From Pseudoselenomonas ruminantium (lineage in GTDB: Bacteria; Bacillota; Negativicutes; Selenomonadales; Selenomonadaceae), in the NCBI GenBank assembly GCA_902780915.1, contig CACZHK010000010.1, positions 1 to 64,000 on the forward strand: a stretch of DNA of 64,000 bases, given 5' to 3'. A model generated the notes under the pieces. The model saw nothing but the letters and a program-made list of their open reading frames with translations. It was not told the DNA's origin and made no database searches. Below, in pieces: positions 1-7,631 of the stretch (positions are counted from its first letter, which is position 1; each line of letters opens with the position of its first letter). A program made the translations under genes and the position numbers.

Positions 1-82
1 TGAGATCAGCCTCGGTGACTTTGCCTTCGCCATAGAGATTGTCATAATCAAAAGCAAAGCCGGATTTCAACTGCAAACTCAT
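1..82 (-). CDS. N-terminal 27 codons of a gene cut by the window edge
   Basis: An ATG at 80-82 follows a clear AAGGAG ribosome site at about 95-100 and opens a frame running off the left edge. It begins MSLQLKSGFAFDYDNLYGEG. I do not recognise it securely. The short aromatic start recalls some glucose-6-phosphate isomerases, but that is a guess. It has its own promoter with a palindrome over the -35 region (150-188), of the same type as upstream of rpsU and ppx in this window. Confidence 0.6.
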   Translation of the reverse strand, partial: MSLQLKSGFAFDYDNLYGEGKVTEADL

Positions 83-149
83 CTTGCTCAACACTCCTTC
101 TTATATCACACAATCCATATCCACAAGTTATGTTACCATACTCTATATT

Positions 150-188
150 AGTATAACGCAATTGTTCAAATTTTGCCATAGGCAAAAT
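150..188 (-). promoter_or_regulatory. Promoter with palindromic operator-like element, site A
   Basis: On the minus strand a -10 box TATACT (150-155) is preceded, after exactly 14 nt, by a perfect 8-3-8 palindrome: ATTTTGCC, ATA, GGCAAAAT on the plus strand at 170-188. The 14-nt spacer, its sequence and the palindrome recur at 7470-7509 (rpsU) and 60707-60745 (ppx). It serves the gene starting at 82. Confidence 0.6.
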
Positions 189-247
189 GCATCTCTCATT
201 CAGCGTTTTTCTCATTTGCGTCACAGTCATGCTTGCAGCGCATGAAG

Positions 248-297
248 CAAAAAAGAACCCCACGGCTGACAGGATTTTCCTGTCCACCGTGGGGTCC
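248..297 (-). terminator. Intrinsic terminator after bioY
   Basis: Read on the minus strand, a long near-perfect stem (GACCCCACGG with CCGTGGGGTT, continued by ACAGGA with TCCTGT) is followed by a run of T. It lies just past the bioY stop codon. Confidence 0.85.
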
Positions 298-313
298 TTG
301 CCCATCTTATCCT

Positions 314-871
314 TTAATTCCTGCTCTGAACCAGGATGCCGCCCTGCCGGGAGAGCATCTTGTTGATCTTCACCCCCAGGAAAGCAGCCCCCAGAGCCTT
401 TATCACATCACCGGGGATAAAGGGCAGCACTGCCATCATCAAGCCTGCCTTCAGGTCAATGTCCATCAAGAGCATCATAGAGGTGAGGCCACCCACGTAA
501 AGCAGGGGCACGCCCACGATGATGCCCGCCAGGGCGTAGCGCTTGAAACTGATGTCCTGGCCCTTCAGCAGGCTCACCAGATAGTAGGCCACAGGCCAGG
601 CCAGATAGAAGCCACCTGTGGGGCCCAAGATCCTGCCCAGCCCCGCCGTGCCGCCCGGCAGTACGGGTATGCCTACGGCACCCAGCGCCAGATAGATGCA
701 GATGGCCAAGGCCGTCTCCTTGGGCGGCAGCACGAAAGCAGTGACACCGAAGGCCAGCGTCACTGCCGTGACCAGCCCCGGTGTGAAGGGCAAGGGAAAA
801 CTGATATAGGCTGAAACAGAGCAAAAGGCCACGCACATGGCCACCATGGTTATCTTCTTGGTACCGTCCAT
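314..871 (-). CDS. bioY: BioY biotin transporter substrate-binding component
   Basis: A 185-residue integral membrane protein with about six hydrophobic segments and the BioY hallmarks FPLPFTPGLVT near the N-terminus and GRILGPTGGFYLAWP in the middle. BioY is the S component of energy-coupling-factor transporters and captures biotin in the inner membrane. No EcfA or EcfT gene is nearby, so it probably uses a shared energising module. I chose the ATG at 869-871 because AAGGAGG lies just upstream; a longer in-frame extension would run into the promoter. It appears monocistronic, with its own promoter (899-952) and terminator. Confidence 0.93.
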   Translation of the reverse strand: MDGTKKITMVAMCVAFCSVSAYISFPLPFTPGLVTAVTLAFGVTAFVLPPKETALAICIYLALGAVGIPVLPGGTAGLGRILGPTGGFYLAWPVAYYLVSLLKGQDISFKRYALAGIIVGVPLLYVGGLTSMMLLMDIDLKAGLMMAVLPFIPGDVIKALGAAFLGVKINKMLSRQGGILVQSRN

Positions 872-898
872 CGGGAATCCTCCTTGGGCAAAGAAAAA

Positions 899-952
899 CG
901 ATTTGGCTGTCTTATACCCTCTTAGTATAAGCGTCTTTCGCCAAATCGTCAA
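899..952 (-). promoter_or_regulatory. bioY promoter with two nested inverted repeats
   Basis: On the minus strand TTGACG (947-952) and TATACT (924-929) are separated by 17 nt, a near-consensus promoter. Two perfect inverted repeats surround it: CGATTTGGC/GCCAAATCG at 899-907 and 940-948, and CTTATAC/GTATAAG at 911-917 and 925-931, the latter overlapping the -10. The arrangement suggests repressor control, plausibly by biotin status. It does not match the classical BirA operator, so the regulator is unknown. Confidence 0.7.
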
Positions 953-972
953 CTTTACTTTCTTTATGAAGT

Positions 973-1968
973 TTACTGTTTTGAAAAATTCCTTGGAAAC
1001 TCACGCCGATAATGCTCGAACAGGCAGTAAGTTCCCGGCTGTGACTCCAGAAGTTCAAAGCCCGCCAGTTCCGGAAAGAAAACATCTGCCCCATGCTTTC
1101 CCGGAACTCTGGTCAGGCAAGCCTCCCTCACATAGGGCAGCAGCAGTTTGTAAATTTCTGCTCCGCCTATGCACCAGAAGTCCTGCTGCCCTTGCAAGCA
1201 CAGCTCACCCAGCCGCTGCCATAGTTCTGCCAGGCTGCCAGCGATTTCAAAGCCATTTGCGGACTTGCTATCAAGGGAATGTGACAGCACCAGATTCATC
1301 CGCCCCGGCAGCGGCCCCGGCAGGGACTCCATGGTCTTCCTGCCCATGATCAGCACGCCCCCCATGGTCAGTTGCTTGAAACGCGCCAGATCCTCGGGTA
1401 GCCTGACCAAAAGCTCCCCCTCCCTGCCCAGACCACGTTCCTCGTCAATGCAGGCTATCAGCTTCAAGGGAAAGGGCTCTGCCACCTCCGCCGCCGGGAT
1501 AACGTCCTTATCCTCCTTGGGCAATCGTTCCAGCCACTCCAGTACAGAATGCCCCTTGATGGCAAGTTCCGGCGCAATGTCAGCCAAAGGCACCAGCACA
1601 AAAGCCCGTTCCGTCAGGTAAGGATGGGGCAGGCGCAGTTCCTCGGTGTCCGAGGTCGCTCCCTCCATCATAAGCATATCTATATCTATGGTGCGGGCAC
1701 CCCAGTGCTCATGGCGTACCCTGCCCAAGTCACGTTCTATCTGCTGGCACAGATGCAGGAATTCAAGGGGTTGCAAAGAAGTCCCCACCTCAGCACAGGT
1801 ATTGATGAATCCCGGCTGGTCAGTCTTGCCCCAGGGGGCTGTCTCATAGAAAGGAGCCACTTGCAGGAGCTGCACGCCTTCCGCCAGGGCCAGCCGCCGC
1901 AGAGCCTCGCGGATAGTCTCTCCCCGCTCTCCCAGATTGGCCCCCAGGCTCAGATAAGCCTTTCTCAT
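973..1968 (-). CDS. folK: Fused HPPK (FolK) and dihydrofolate reductase (FolA)
   Basis: A 331-residue two-domain protein. Residues 1 to about 155 are 6-hydroxymethyl-7,8-dihydropterin pyrophosphokinase: they start LSLGANLGERGETI and carry the signature HEHWGARTIDIDML. From about residue 168 the chain continues as a dihydrofolate reductase, with LIACIDEERGLG, LPEDLARFK (the usual acidic active-site residue), MGRKTMESLPGPLPGR and CIGGAEIYKLLLP. One chain would thus catalyse two folate steps. The tryptophan usually before the LPxD segment is replaced by valine (LLVRLP). The start overlaps the folB stop by 4 bp. It is the last gene of folE-folP-folB-folK/A. Confidence 0.93.
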   Translation of the reverse strand: MRKAYLSLGANLGERGETIREALRRLALAEGVQLLQVAPFYETAPWGKTDQPGFINTCAEVGTSLQPLEFLHLCQQIERDLGRVRHEHWGARTIDIDMLMMEGATSDTEELRLPHPYLTERAFVLVPLADIAPELAIKGHSVLEWLERLPKEDKDVIPAAEVAEPFPLKLIACIDEERGLGREGELLVRLPEDLARFKQLTMGGVLIMGRKTMESLPGPLPGRMNLVLSHSLDSKSANGFEIAGSLAELWQRLGELCLQGQQDFWCIGGAEIYKLLLPYVREACLTRVPGKHGADVFFPELAGFELLESQPGTYCLFEHYRREFPRNFSKQ

Positions 1969-2327
1969 GCCCTGGACCTTTCAATAGTCACCGCCGCATC
2001 CTTGAACAAGCCCTTGATGGGGGCTTCGGGCTTGTGCAGAGTGACTTCTACCCTTTCTACCAGCTCGAAGTCCTTCAGAATGGCGGCGGCAATCCTCTCT
2101 GCTACCGTCTCAATGAGATTGCAGGGCTCCCCTTCTACGATTTCCCTGACTTTGGCAAAAACCTCCGCATAGTTCACAGTCTTGCCCAAATCATCGCTTT
2201 TCCCCGCCTCCTGCAAGGAAAGGTACATCATTGTGTCCACGATAAAGGGCTGGCCTGTCTGCCGTTCCTCCGGCAGGCAGCCATGATAGCCGATGAATTC
2301 CATGCCAGTCAGCACAATCCTATCCAT
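1965..2327 (-). CDS. folB: Dihydroneopterin aldolase
   Basis: A 120-residue protein with the FolB signature FIGYHGCLPEERQTGQPF at the N-terminus and the conserved LHKPEAPIKG near the C-terminus, whose lysine is catalytic in the family. It cleaves dihydroneopterin to 6-hydroxymethyl-dihydropterin and glycolaldehyde, the step before FolK. It overlaps folP upstream by 8 bp and folK/A downstream by 4 bp, so the three are probably translationally coupled. Confidence 0.95.
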   Translation of the reverse strand: MDRIVLTGMEFIGYHGCLPEERQTGQPFIVDTMMYLSLQEAGKSDDLGKTVNYAEVFAKVREIVEGEPCNLIETVAERIAAAILKDFELVERVEVTLHKPEAPIKGLFKDAAVTIERSRA

Positions 2328-3189
2328 TGATGATCGCCTCCGCCATTCTGATGGCCCGCAGATTTTCCTTCACATCATGCACCCTGATAATATCCGCGCC
2401 CTTCATAGCGCCTATCACAGAGGTGGCCAGGGTGCCCTCCAGCCGTTCCTCCACAGGCAAGTCGAGGGTCCTCCCAATCACGCTCTTGCGGCTGGCACCC
2501 AGCAGCAAGGGGTAGCGAAAACCGTCAATTTCCAGCAGTTCCTCCTGCCGGTTCATGACCATGAGATTGTCTGCCACCGTCTTGCCAAAGCCCACGCCGG
2601 GATCAAAAATCAGCTTTTCCCTGGATATTCCGGCTGCCTCTGCCAGCTCGATGGTGTGACGGAAGAAATCCCGTTCTGCCGCCACCACATCACCGTTATA
2701 GACCTGGTAATCTGTGCCCTTCTGATTGTGCATGGCGATGACAGGCACCTGATAATGAGCCGCCACCCGTGCCATCTCACCAGGTTCTTCCCTATACTGA
2801 AGCCCCCAGATATCGTTGAGGATATCTGCCCCCATTTCCAACGCCGCCTCGGCAGTCTCCGCCTTGAAGGTATCAACAGAGATAGGCAAGGGGCACTCGG
2901 CCGCCAGAGCCTTGAGGTAGGGGGTGAGCCTGACAATTTCTTCCTCGGCAGGCATGGGCACAAAGCCCGGACGACTGGACTCGGCACCGATATCAATGAT
3001 GTCCGCCCCCTCCTCCACCATCTGCCGGGCATGAGCCAAGGCATCTTCTACTGCTGTCCACTTGCCCCCATCGGAGAAGGAATCAGGGGTCACGTTCAGT
3101 ATGCCCATGATAAGGGTGCGCCCCCCCAAGTCCAGCGACTTCCCGCTGGGCAAGTCGTAATGTCTCTTGGCCAGACTTCTTCCTTTCAT
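2320..3189 (-). CDS. folP: Dihydropteroate synthase
   Basis: A 289-residue TIM-barrel protein with the DHPS signatures LIMGILNVTPDSFSDGGKW and DIIDIGAESSRPGF, then SVDTFKAE and DPGVGFGKT. It joins hydroxymethyl-dihydropterin pyrophosphate to p-aminobenzoate, the sulfonamide target step. I chose the ATG at 3187-3189, which follows folE by 11 nt and an AAGGGGG ribosome site. A longer in-frame extension to 3276 would overlap folE heavily and is less likely. Confidence 0.95.
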   Translation of the reverse strand: MKGRSLAKRHYDLPSGKSLDLGGRTLIMGILNVTPDSFSDGGKWTAVEDALAHARQMVEEGADIIDIGAESSRPGFVPMPAEEEIVRLTPYLKALAAECPLPISVDTFKAETAEAALEMGADILNDIWGLQYREEPGEMARVAAHYQVPVIAMHNQKGTDYQVYNGDVVAAERDFFRHTIELAEAAGISREKLIFDPGVGFGKTVADNLMVMNRQEELLEIDGFRYPLLLGASRKSVIGRTLDLPVEERLEGTLATSVIGAMKGADIIRVHDVKENLRAIRMAEAIING

Positions 3190-3200
3190 CAAAAGCCCCC

Positions 3201-3770
3201 TTACTTCTTCTCTCCGCCCAGCAGCAGCCAGGCCTGCTGATAAAGCCCCTTGTCCTGCAGAAAATTGCCGGTGCATTCCGTGGTGACGGTGCGGGCACCG
3301 GGGGCCAGGTCCCCCCTCATCATCATGCAGAGCTGCTGGGCCTCCACCGTCACCAGCACCCCCTCAGCCCCTACGCCATCTGCCACCGCCGCCGCAATCT
3401 GCCGGGTGAAGCGCTCCTGCAGCTGAGGACGGCGGGACAGGTGCTCCACCACCTTGGTGAACTTGCTGAAACCTGCTACCAGCCCCCCGTGGGGCTGATA
3501 AACGATATCCACCTCCCCGAAGAAGGGCACCAGATGATGCTCGCACATGGAGTAAAAAGGAATGTGCCGCACTGCCACCAGCCCTGCAGCATCAGACTCA
3601 AAGAGCTCGCCCCATTCCTCCTTTCCCACCGGCCCCAGGCCGCTGAACAGCTGGCCGTACATCTTGGCCACCCGCTCCGGCGTCTTTTCCATGCCCAAGG
3701 CAGCCAGGTCAATGCCCACGCTACCCAAAAAATTTTCCATGGCTTTAGCTGCTGGATAATTATTTTCCAT
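3201..3770 (-). CDS. folE: GTP cyclohydrolase I (FolE type)
   Basis: A 189-residue enzyme with the zinc and active-site segment FYSMCEHHLVPFFGEV, followed by KVVEHLSRRPQLQERFT and later TVEAQQLCMMMRG, whose cysteine is the other zinc ligand. It converts GTP to dihydroneopterin triphosphate and starts the folate pathway. The ATG at 3768-3770 is preferred over one seven codons upstream because GGAGAG sits at good spacing before it. It leads the folate operon, just after the tatA terminator. No separate promoter is obvious in the short gap, so some read-through is possible. Confidence 0.94.
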   Translation of the reverse strand: MENNYPAAKAMENFLGSVGIDLAALGMEKTPERVAKMYGQLFSGLGPVGKEEWGELFESDAAGLVAVRHIPFYSMCEHHLVPFFGEVDIVYQPHGGLVAGFSKFTKVVEHLSRRPQLQERFTRQIAAAVADGVGAEGVLVTVEAQQLCMMMRGDLAPGARTVTTECTGNFLQDKGLYQQAWLLLGGEKK

Positions 3771-3794
3771 TGGCCAATCTCTCCATTTCACTAC

Positions 3795-3828
3795 AAAAAA
3801 GCCTTCCCCCTATGGGGAAGGGCTTGCA
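3795..3828 (-). terminator. Intrinsic terminator after tatA
   Basis: On the minus strand GCCCTTCCCC, a short loop and GGGGGAAGGC are followed by TTTTTTG. Almost the same hairpin appears near 5281, 34816 and 55431, so this is a favoured terminator sequence of the genome. Confidence 0.9.
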
Positions 3829-3831
3829 TAT

Positions 3832-4203
3832 TCACGCCTTTTCCGTATCGGTGGGAATCTTTCCCTGCTCTGCCAGCTGCTGGCGCACAGACTCCTGAGT
3901 GGGAGCCTGATAAGCGGGCTGGGCGGGCTTTGCAGGTTCCTCCGCCGCCTTGGTCTCTGCTGTCTGGGCAGCAGGGGCAGGTGCGCTCTGAGGGGCACTC
4001 TGCTGAGCTGGCTGAACAGTTTGGGCTGTCTGCTGGGGCGCAGGCTCGGCGTTCAGCGCCTGGGTCAGGGCATTGGAAGCCTTCTTGAATTCGCGCAGGC
4101 CCTTGCCCAGGGCACGTCCTGCCTCAGGCAGCTTGCCGGGGCCAAAGACAATCAGACCCACTATCAGTATGAGGATTAGTTCTGGTACGCCAATACCAAA
4201 CAT
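3832..4203 (-). CDS. tatA: Twin-arginine translocase TatA/TatE-type subunit with long low-complexity tail
   Basis: A 123-residue protein. It starts [20 protein letters not shown], continues with [23 protein letters not shown] (one membrane helix, hinge and amphipathic helix of TatA) and then has about 75 residues rich in Ala, Pro, Gln and Thr. TatA oligomers form the passage for folded Tat substrates in the inner membrane. The tail is longer than usual and probably disordered. No tatC lies in the window. Confidence 0.9.
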   Translation of the reverse strand: MFGIGVPELILILIVGLIVFGPGKLPEAGRALGKGLREFKKASNALTQALNAEPAPQQTAQTVQPAQQSAPQSAPAPAAQTAETKAAEEPAKPAQPAYQAPTQESVRQQLAEQGKIPTDTEKA

Positions 4204-4230
4204 CTGCTTTCACTCCCTTGGGGCAACAAC

Positions 4231-5208
4231 TCAGTAATCACGGTCACCGATGAAATCCGCCACCATGACATAGGCTTCCTTCACTTTTTCCGGCAAGGAA
4301 TCCGGCAGAACCGCCTTGGCCCGTTCCAGATACTCATCAGCCTTTTCCTTGGCCAGGTCAATGCCATCGGTTGCCTTGACGATGGCCAAAGCCTGCTCCA
4401 CATCCTCAGCAGTCATCTCAGGATTGGTGACGATATCACGCAGGATCTCAGCCTCAGGACTGACCTCCAAAGCGCGGATCACAGGCAGGGTCACGATGCC
4501 CTGGCGGATATCATTGCCCGCAGGCTTGCCCATGGTTTCTTCGGTCTGGAGGATATCCAGCAGGTCATCCGTGATCTGGAAGGCCATGCCAATGCAGTGG
4601 CCATACTCAGCCAGCTTCTCCCTTTCCTGCGGCAGGAGACCGCCCACCTCTGCCCCCAGGTCGCAGCAGATTTCCAGGAAGTCCGCCGTCTTTTTCTGGA
4701 TGCGGCAGTAGTAGTCCTCATAGCCCTTGGAGGCCTGATAGACCGCATTGTCCTGAATGATCTCGCCCACACTGAGGTTGCAGACCAGCTCTGCCAGCCG
4801 CAGGGAAACATGGCTGCTGTAGTCTGCGGAAGCAATGAGGCTGAAAGCCCGGGCAAAGATATAGTCACCTGAAAGGATGGCCACCTGATTGCCCCACTTG
4901 GCATTGGCAGTGACCTCCCCCCGGCGGGTATCGGACTCGTCAATCACATCATCATGCACCAGCGAAGCGGTATGTATGAGCTCCAATGACACCGCCAGAG
5001 GCAAAATGCGCTGCAGATCAAAGACCTTGCCCCCGCGGGCAGCCAGCAGGCAGAGAGCCGGGCGCAGGCGCTTGCCCCCCGAAGTCACGATATGAGTGCC
5101 CACTTCGTCCACCAGCTCATGCTCAGAAGCAACAGCCTTCCGAAGCTCCTGTTCCAGTACCTCCAAATCCTTTTTTATCACATCAAACATAGAGTTTGGC
5201 AAATCCAT
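4231..5208 (-). CDS. Polyprenyl diphosphate synthase (HepT/IspB-like)
   Basis: A 325-residue trans-prenyltransferase with GGKRLRPALCLLAA, the first aspartate-rich motif LVHDDVIDESDTRRG and the second ITDDLLDI. These bind the allylic substrate and isopentenyl diphosphate through magnesium. The length and the small residues before the first motif fit a long-chain enzyme making the side chain of menaquinone, or a lipid carrier precursor. Chain length cannot be read from sequence. The start is uncertain: a GTG immediately precedes the ATG at 5206-5208, and the ribosome site is weak. Confidence 0.85.
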   Translation of the reverse strand: MDLPNSMFDVIKKDLEVLEQELRKAVASEHELVDEVGTHIVTSGGKRLRPALCLLAARGGKVFDLQRILPLAVSLELIHTASLVHDDVIDESDTRRGEVTANAKWGNQVAILSGDYIFARAFSLIASADYSSHVSLRLAELVCNLSVGEIIQDNAVYQASKGYEDYYCRIQKKTADFLEICCDLGAEVGGLLPQEREKLAEYGHCIGMAFQITDDLLDILQTEETMGKPAGNDIRQGIVTLPVIRALEVSPEAEILRDIVTNPEMTAEDVEQALAIVKATDGIDLAKEKADEYLERAKAVLPDSLPEKVKEAYVMVADFIGDRDY

Positions 5209-5280
5209 CACCTACAACAATCATAATTGCTTGACACATTTTATTATTGTACTACATCGCCGCTTTTCAGTCCAGCAAAA

Positions 5281-5310
5281 TAAAAAGCCTTCCCCTTGGG
5301 GGAAGGCAAA
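5281..5310 (-). terminator. Intrinsic terminator after the 5315-5725 gene
   Basis: On the minus strand GCCTTCCCCC, AAG and GGGGAAGGC are followed by TTTTTATT, just downstream of the stop at 5315. Confidence 0.88.
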
Positions 5311-5314
5311 ATAT

Positions 5315-5725
5315 TCACCTGCGAAAGCGACCATTCTTATAAGCCTTGGGCTGGCCCAATATCTCAGCCCAGGCCAGAGCAGATATGGCCTGCTCTGGTG
5401 TCAGTCCCAGGCCCGAAGGACGGGACGGGACGGGAGCAATCGCTTGCTCAGGCTCAAGGGCTCTTTTCGCCGGGGAAAACTTCCTCAGCACAGGCTGCTT
5501 CAGCACCGGCAACTCAGGCTCCGGTTCTGCATAGATTTCAGGTTCCTGAGGCTCAGCGGGGACAGGGGGCCTGATATCCGGCCAGGGCAGAGGCATTTTC
5601 TGCCTGCCCTGTCCTTCTCCAGGCTTAGGCAGAGGTCTTGGGGGGACTTTTTTCTTCTTGCCGCCAAACTGGTCAGAGATAACCACGATAGCTATCACTA
5701 TCATGATAGACCAAAAGGAATCCAT
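5315..5725 (-). CDS. Small membrane-anchored proline-rich protein, unknown function
   Basis: A 136-residue protein not recognised as a known family. It starts with one hydrophobic segment (MDSFWSIMIVIAIVVISDQF), then a KKKK patch, a Pro/Glu-rich linker, and a conserved-looking C-terminal piece GLTPEQAISALAWAEILGQP. It follows floA by 12 nt and is the last gene before the terminator, so it is probably co-expressed with nfeD-floA. In Bacillus the gene after floA (yqfB) is also uncharacterised, but I cannot show that the two are related. Confidence 0.75.
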   Translation of the reverse strand: MDSFWSIMIVIAIVVISDQFGGKKKKVPPRPLPKPGEGQGRQKMPLPWPDIRPPVPAEPQEPEIYAEPEPELPVLKQPVLRKFSPAKRALEPEQAIAPVPSRPSGLGLTPEQAISALAWAEILGQPKAYKNGRFRR

Positions 5726-5737
5726 GTGAATCCCTCC

Positions 5738-6754
5738 TTACGCATCTCCCTTGGGTGCTTGCGGAGCCTTGGGAGCAGTCAGCTGTCCTGCCTCCCCGGC
5801 AGTGCTGATGGCCTTGCGCATCTCCGTATCGGCCTGGACATTGTTCAGATTGTAATAGTCCATGACTCCCAGGCGGCCCTGGCGCAGGGCATCTGCCATG
5901 GCGTGGGGCACCTCAGCCTGAGCCTCCACCACCTTGGCCTCCATCTCCTGAGTGTAGGCCTTCATTTCCTGCTCCTTCGCCACAGCCATGGCGCGGCGCT
6001 CCTCAGCCTTGGCCTGGGCAATGCGCTTGTCGGCCTCAGCCTGGTCAGTCTGCAGCTCGGCGCCGATATTGCGTCCCACATCTACGTCTGCAATATCAAT
6101 GGAGAGAATCTCAAAGGCGGTACCAGCATCAAGGCCCTTGCCCAGCACCGTCTTGGAAATGTCGTCCGGGTTGGCCAGCACGTCATTGTGGCTCTCGGAA
6201 GAACCCACGGTGGTGACAATGCCCTCGCCTACGCGGGCGATGATGGTAGGCTCACCGGCACCGCCCACCAGGCGGTCAATATTGGCCCGCACCGTGACCC
6301 GGGCCTTGATCTTCAGCTCAATGCCATTCTTGGCCACAGCAGAAACCACCGGGGTCTCGATGACCTTGGGGTTGACGCTCATCTGCACAGCCTCCAGCAC
6401 ATTGCGGCCTGCCAGGTCGATGGCGGCGGAGCGCTCGAAGGAGAGGGGAATCTGGGCGCGATGGGCAGCAATAAGTGCATCCACCACCTTGTCCACATTG
6501 CCGCCAGCCAGATAATGAGCCTCCAGCTGATTGACATTCACATCAAGGCCAGCCTTGTTGGCCTTGATGAGGGGCAGGACGATCTTGGACGGTGTCACCC
6601 GGCGCATGCCCATGCCCACCATGGTTATGATGCTCACCCGCACATCTGCCGCCATCGCGGAAATCCACAGCCCGATAGGCACGAAATGCAGGAAAATCGC
6701 TGCAAAAATCAGCACCACCAGAAACAGAATGCCAGAACCCAACAGTGTTGCCAT
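5738..6754 (-). CDS. floA: Flotillin-like protein FloA
   Basis: A 338-residue protein matching the FloA/YqfA family in length and layout. It has an N-terminal hydrophobic hairpin (about residues 4-28), an SPFH domain ([20 protein letters not shown] through [16 protein letters not shown]), then an Ala/Glu-rich coiled coil ([20 protein letters not shown]) and a short Ala/Pro tail. FloA scaffolds functional membrane microdomains. The upstream short NfeD protein is the usual flotillin partner, and rpsU further upstream matches the Bacillus rpsU-yqeY-yqeZ-floA order without yqeY. Confidence 0.95.
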   Translation of the reverse strand: MATLLGSGILFLVVLIFAAIFLHFVPIGLWISAMAADVRVSIITMVGMGMRRVTPSKIVLPLIKANKAGLDVNVNQLEAHYLAGGNVDKVVDALIAAHRAQIPLSFERSAAIDLAGRNVLEAVQMSVNPKVIETPVVSAVAKNGIELKIKARVTVRANIDRLVGGAGEPTIIARVGEGIVTTVGSSESHNDVLANPDDISKTVLGKGLDAGTAFEILSIDIADVDVGRNIGAELQTDQAEADKRIAQAKAEERRAMAVAKEQEMKAYTQEMEAKVVEAQAEVPHAMADALRQGRLGVMDYYNLNNVQADTEMRKAISTAGEAGQLTAPKAPQAPKGDA

Positions 6755-6803
6755 AAAAAAACGCCTCCTTAGTTGTATCTTCTAAAAAGCAAGTGCCGGA
6801 CTG

Positions 6804-7112
6804 TCAGTCCTCACTCACCTGGCGAACCACCACACGCATGCCCTCCACGGCAATGACCCTGACCATTTCCCCTTTCTTCAGGAAAACGCCTTCGGCCACC
6901 ACATCCACAGGCCGCCCTTCTATCCAGGCAGTGCCTGCAGGCCGCAGATCCGTCATGGTCTTGCCTGTCTTGCCCACCAGCCCATCCTGGGGAGCAGCGC
7001 TCACATACCCTTGGTTGGTGGTGAGCTGGTCCTTGAGTATCATCTTGTCCCACAGAGAATCGAGATAGTCTTCTTCCTCATTCCTCAGAGGGTCTTGGGG
7101 ATGCCGGCCCAT
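6804..7112 (-). CDS. Short NfeD-type protein (C-terminal OB-fold domain only)
   Basis: A 102-residue protein whose second half (GLVGKTGKTMTDLRPAGTAW through VVAEGVFLKKGEMVRVIAVEGMRVVVR) is the OB-fold domain of NfeD. No transmembrane segments or serine protease domain precede it, unlike full-length YqeZ. The OB domain of NfeD interacts with flotillin, and floA follows 49 nt downstream. The ATG at 7110-7112 is chosen because AAGGAGG lies 8 nt before it. The N-terminal 40 residues are charged and unlike NfeD. Confidence 0.88.
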   Translation of the reverse strand: MGRHPQDPLRNEEEDYLDSLWDKMILKDQLTTNQGYVSAAPQDGLVGKTGKTMTDLRPAGTAWIEGRPVDVVAEGVFLKKGEMVRVIAVEGMRVVVRQVSED

Positions 7113-7172
7113 GCCTGCCGCCTCCTTCCCATATCTAAAGCCCCAAGGGGCAGAGTCCATCCTAAGGAAAAA

Positions 7173-7204
7173 GGCGCCCGTGAATCCATAGACTCACAGA
7201 CGCC
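7173..7204 (-). terminator. Hairpin terminator after rpsU
   Basis: On the minus strand GGCGTCTGTGAGTC and GATTCACGGGCGCC pair with two mismatches around a TAT(G) loop and are followed by TTTTTCC. It would partly insulate rpsU from nfeD-floA. Confidence 0.75.
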
Positions 7205-7215
7205 TCGCTCATTCA

Positions 7216-7395
7216 TTATCTGAACTTGCGCTTACGAGCTGCCTCAGACTTCTTCTTGCGGCGAACGCTCGGTTTCTCGTAATGTTCACGTTTCCTTACT
7301 TCAGCCAGAGTACCAGCCTTCTGGGACATACGCTTGAAGCGGCGGAGAGCACTATCGATTGATTCGTTTTTACCAACTTTGATTTCGTTTGCCAT
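7216..7395 (-). CDS. rpsU: 30S ribosomal protein S21
   Basis: A 59-residue basic protein starting [20 protein letters not shown] and ending [13 protein letters not shown], typical of bS21. It binds the small ribosomal subunit near the 3' end of 16S rRNA and helps translation initiation. A very strong GGAGGGGGG site precedes the ATG. Its promoter (7470-7509) carries the palindromic element shared with two other genes here. Confidence 0.97.
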   Translation of the reverse strand: MANEIKVGKNESIDSALRRFKRMSQKAGTLAEVRKREHYEKPSVRRKKKSEAARKRKFR

Positions 7396-7469
7396 CTATT
7401 CTTCCCCCCCTCCACTTGACTTGGGAGTTTCGTACTGTATAATCGTGACCTTCACAATCACACCATGAT

Positions 7470-7509
7470 ATTATAACGCCATTGTTCAGATTTTGTCAAC
7501 AGACAAAAT
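7470..7509 (-). promoter_or_regulatory. rpsU promoter with palindromic element, site B
   Basis: On the minus strand TTGACA (7494-7499) and TATAAT (7470-7475) are 18 nt apart. The -35 lies inside a perfect 8-4-8 palindrome, ATTTTGTC/GACAAAAT on the plus strand at 7490-7509. As at sites A and C, 14 nt separate the palindrome from the -10 box. The remaining bases between rpsU and hinT (7396-7631) show nothing else clear. Confidence 0.75.
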
Positions 7510-7631
7510 CTCCTTTCAGCGTTTCGTCGAAGCCATGGCCTGGACATAGCTCAACGATGCCCCCAATGTCAAGATATCATCTTGGGAAAGATGGGAACTT
7601 TCATTCCTCATCAAGGGAATCCATGGCCAAA

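Noticed and set aside
5096..6772. Long plus-strand open frame (558 codons) over floA
   Set aside because: Shadow of floA and the next gene; composition is His/Leu-rich with no recognisable domain.
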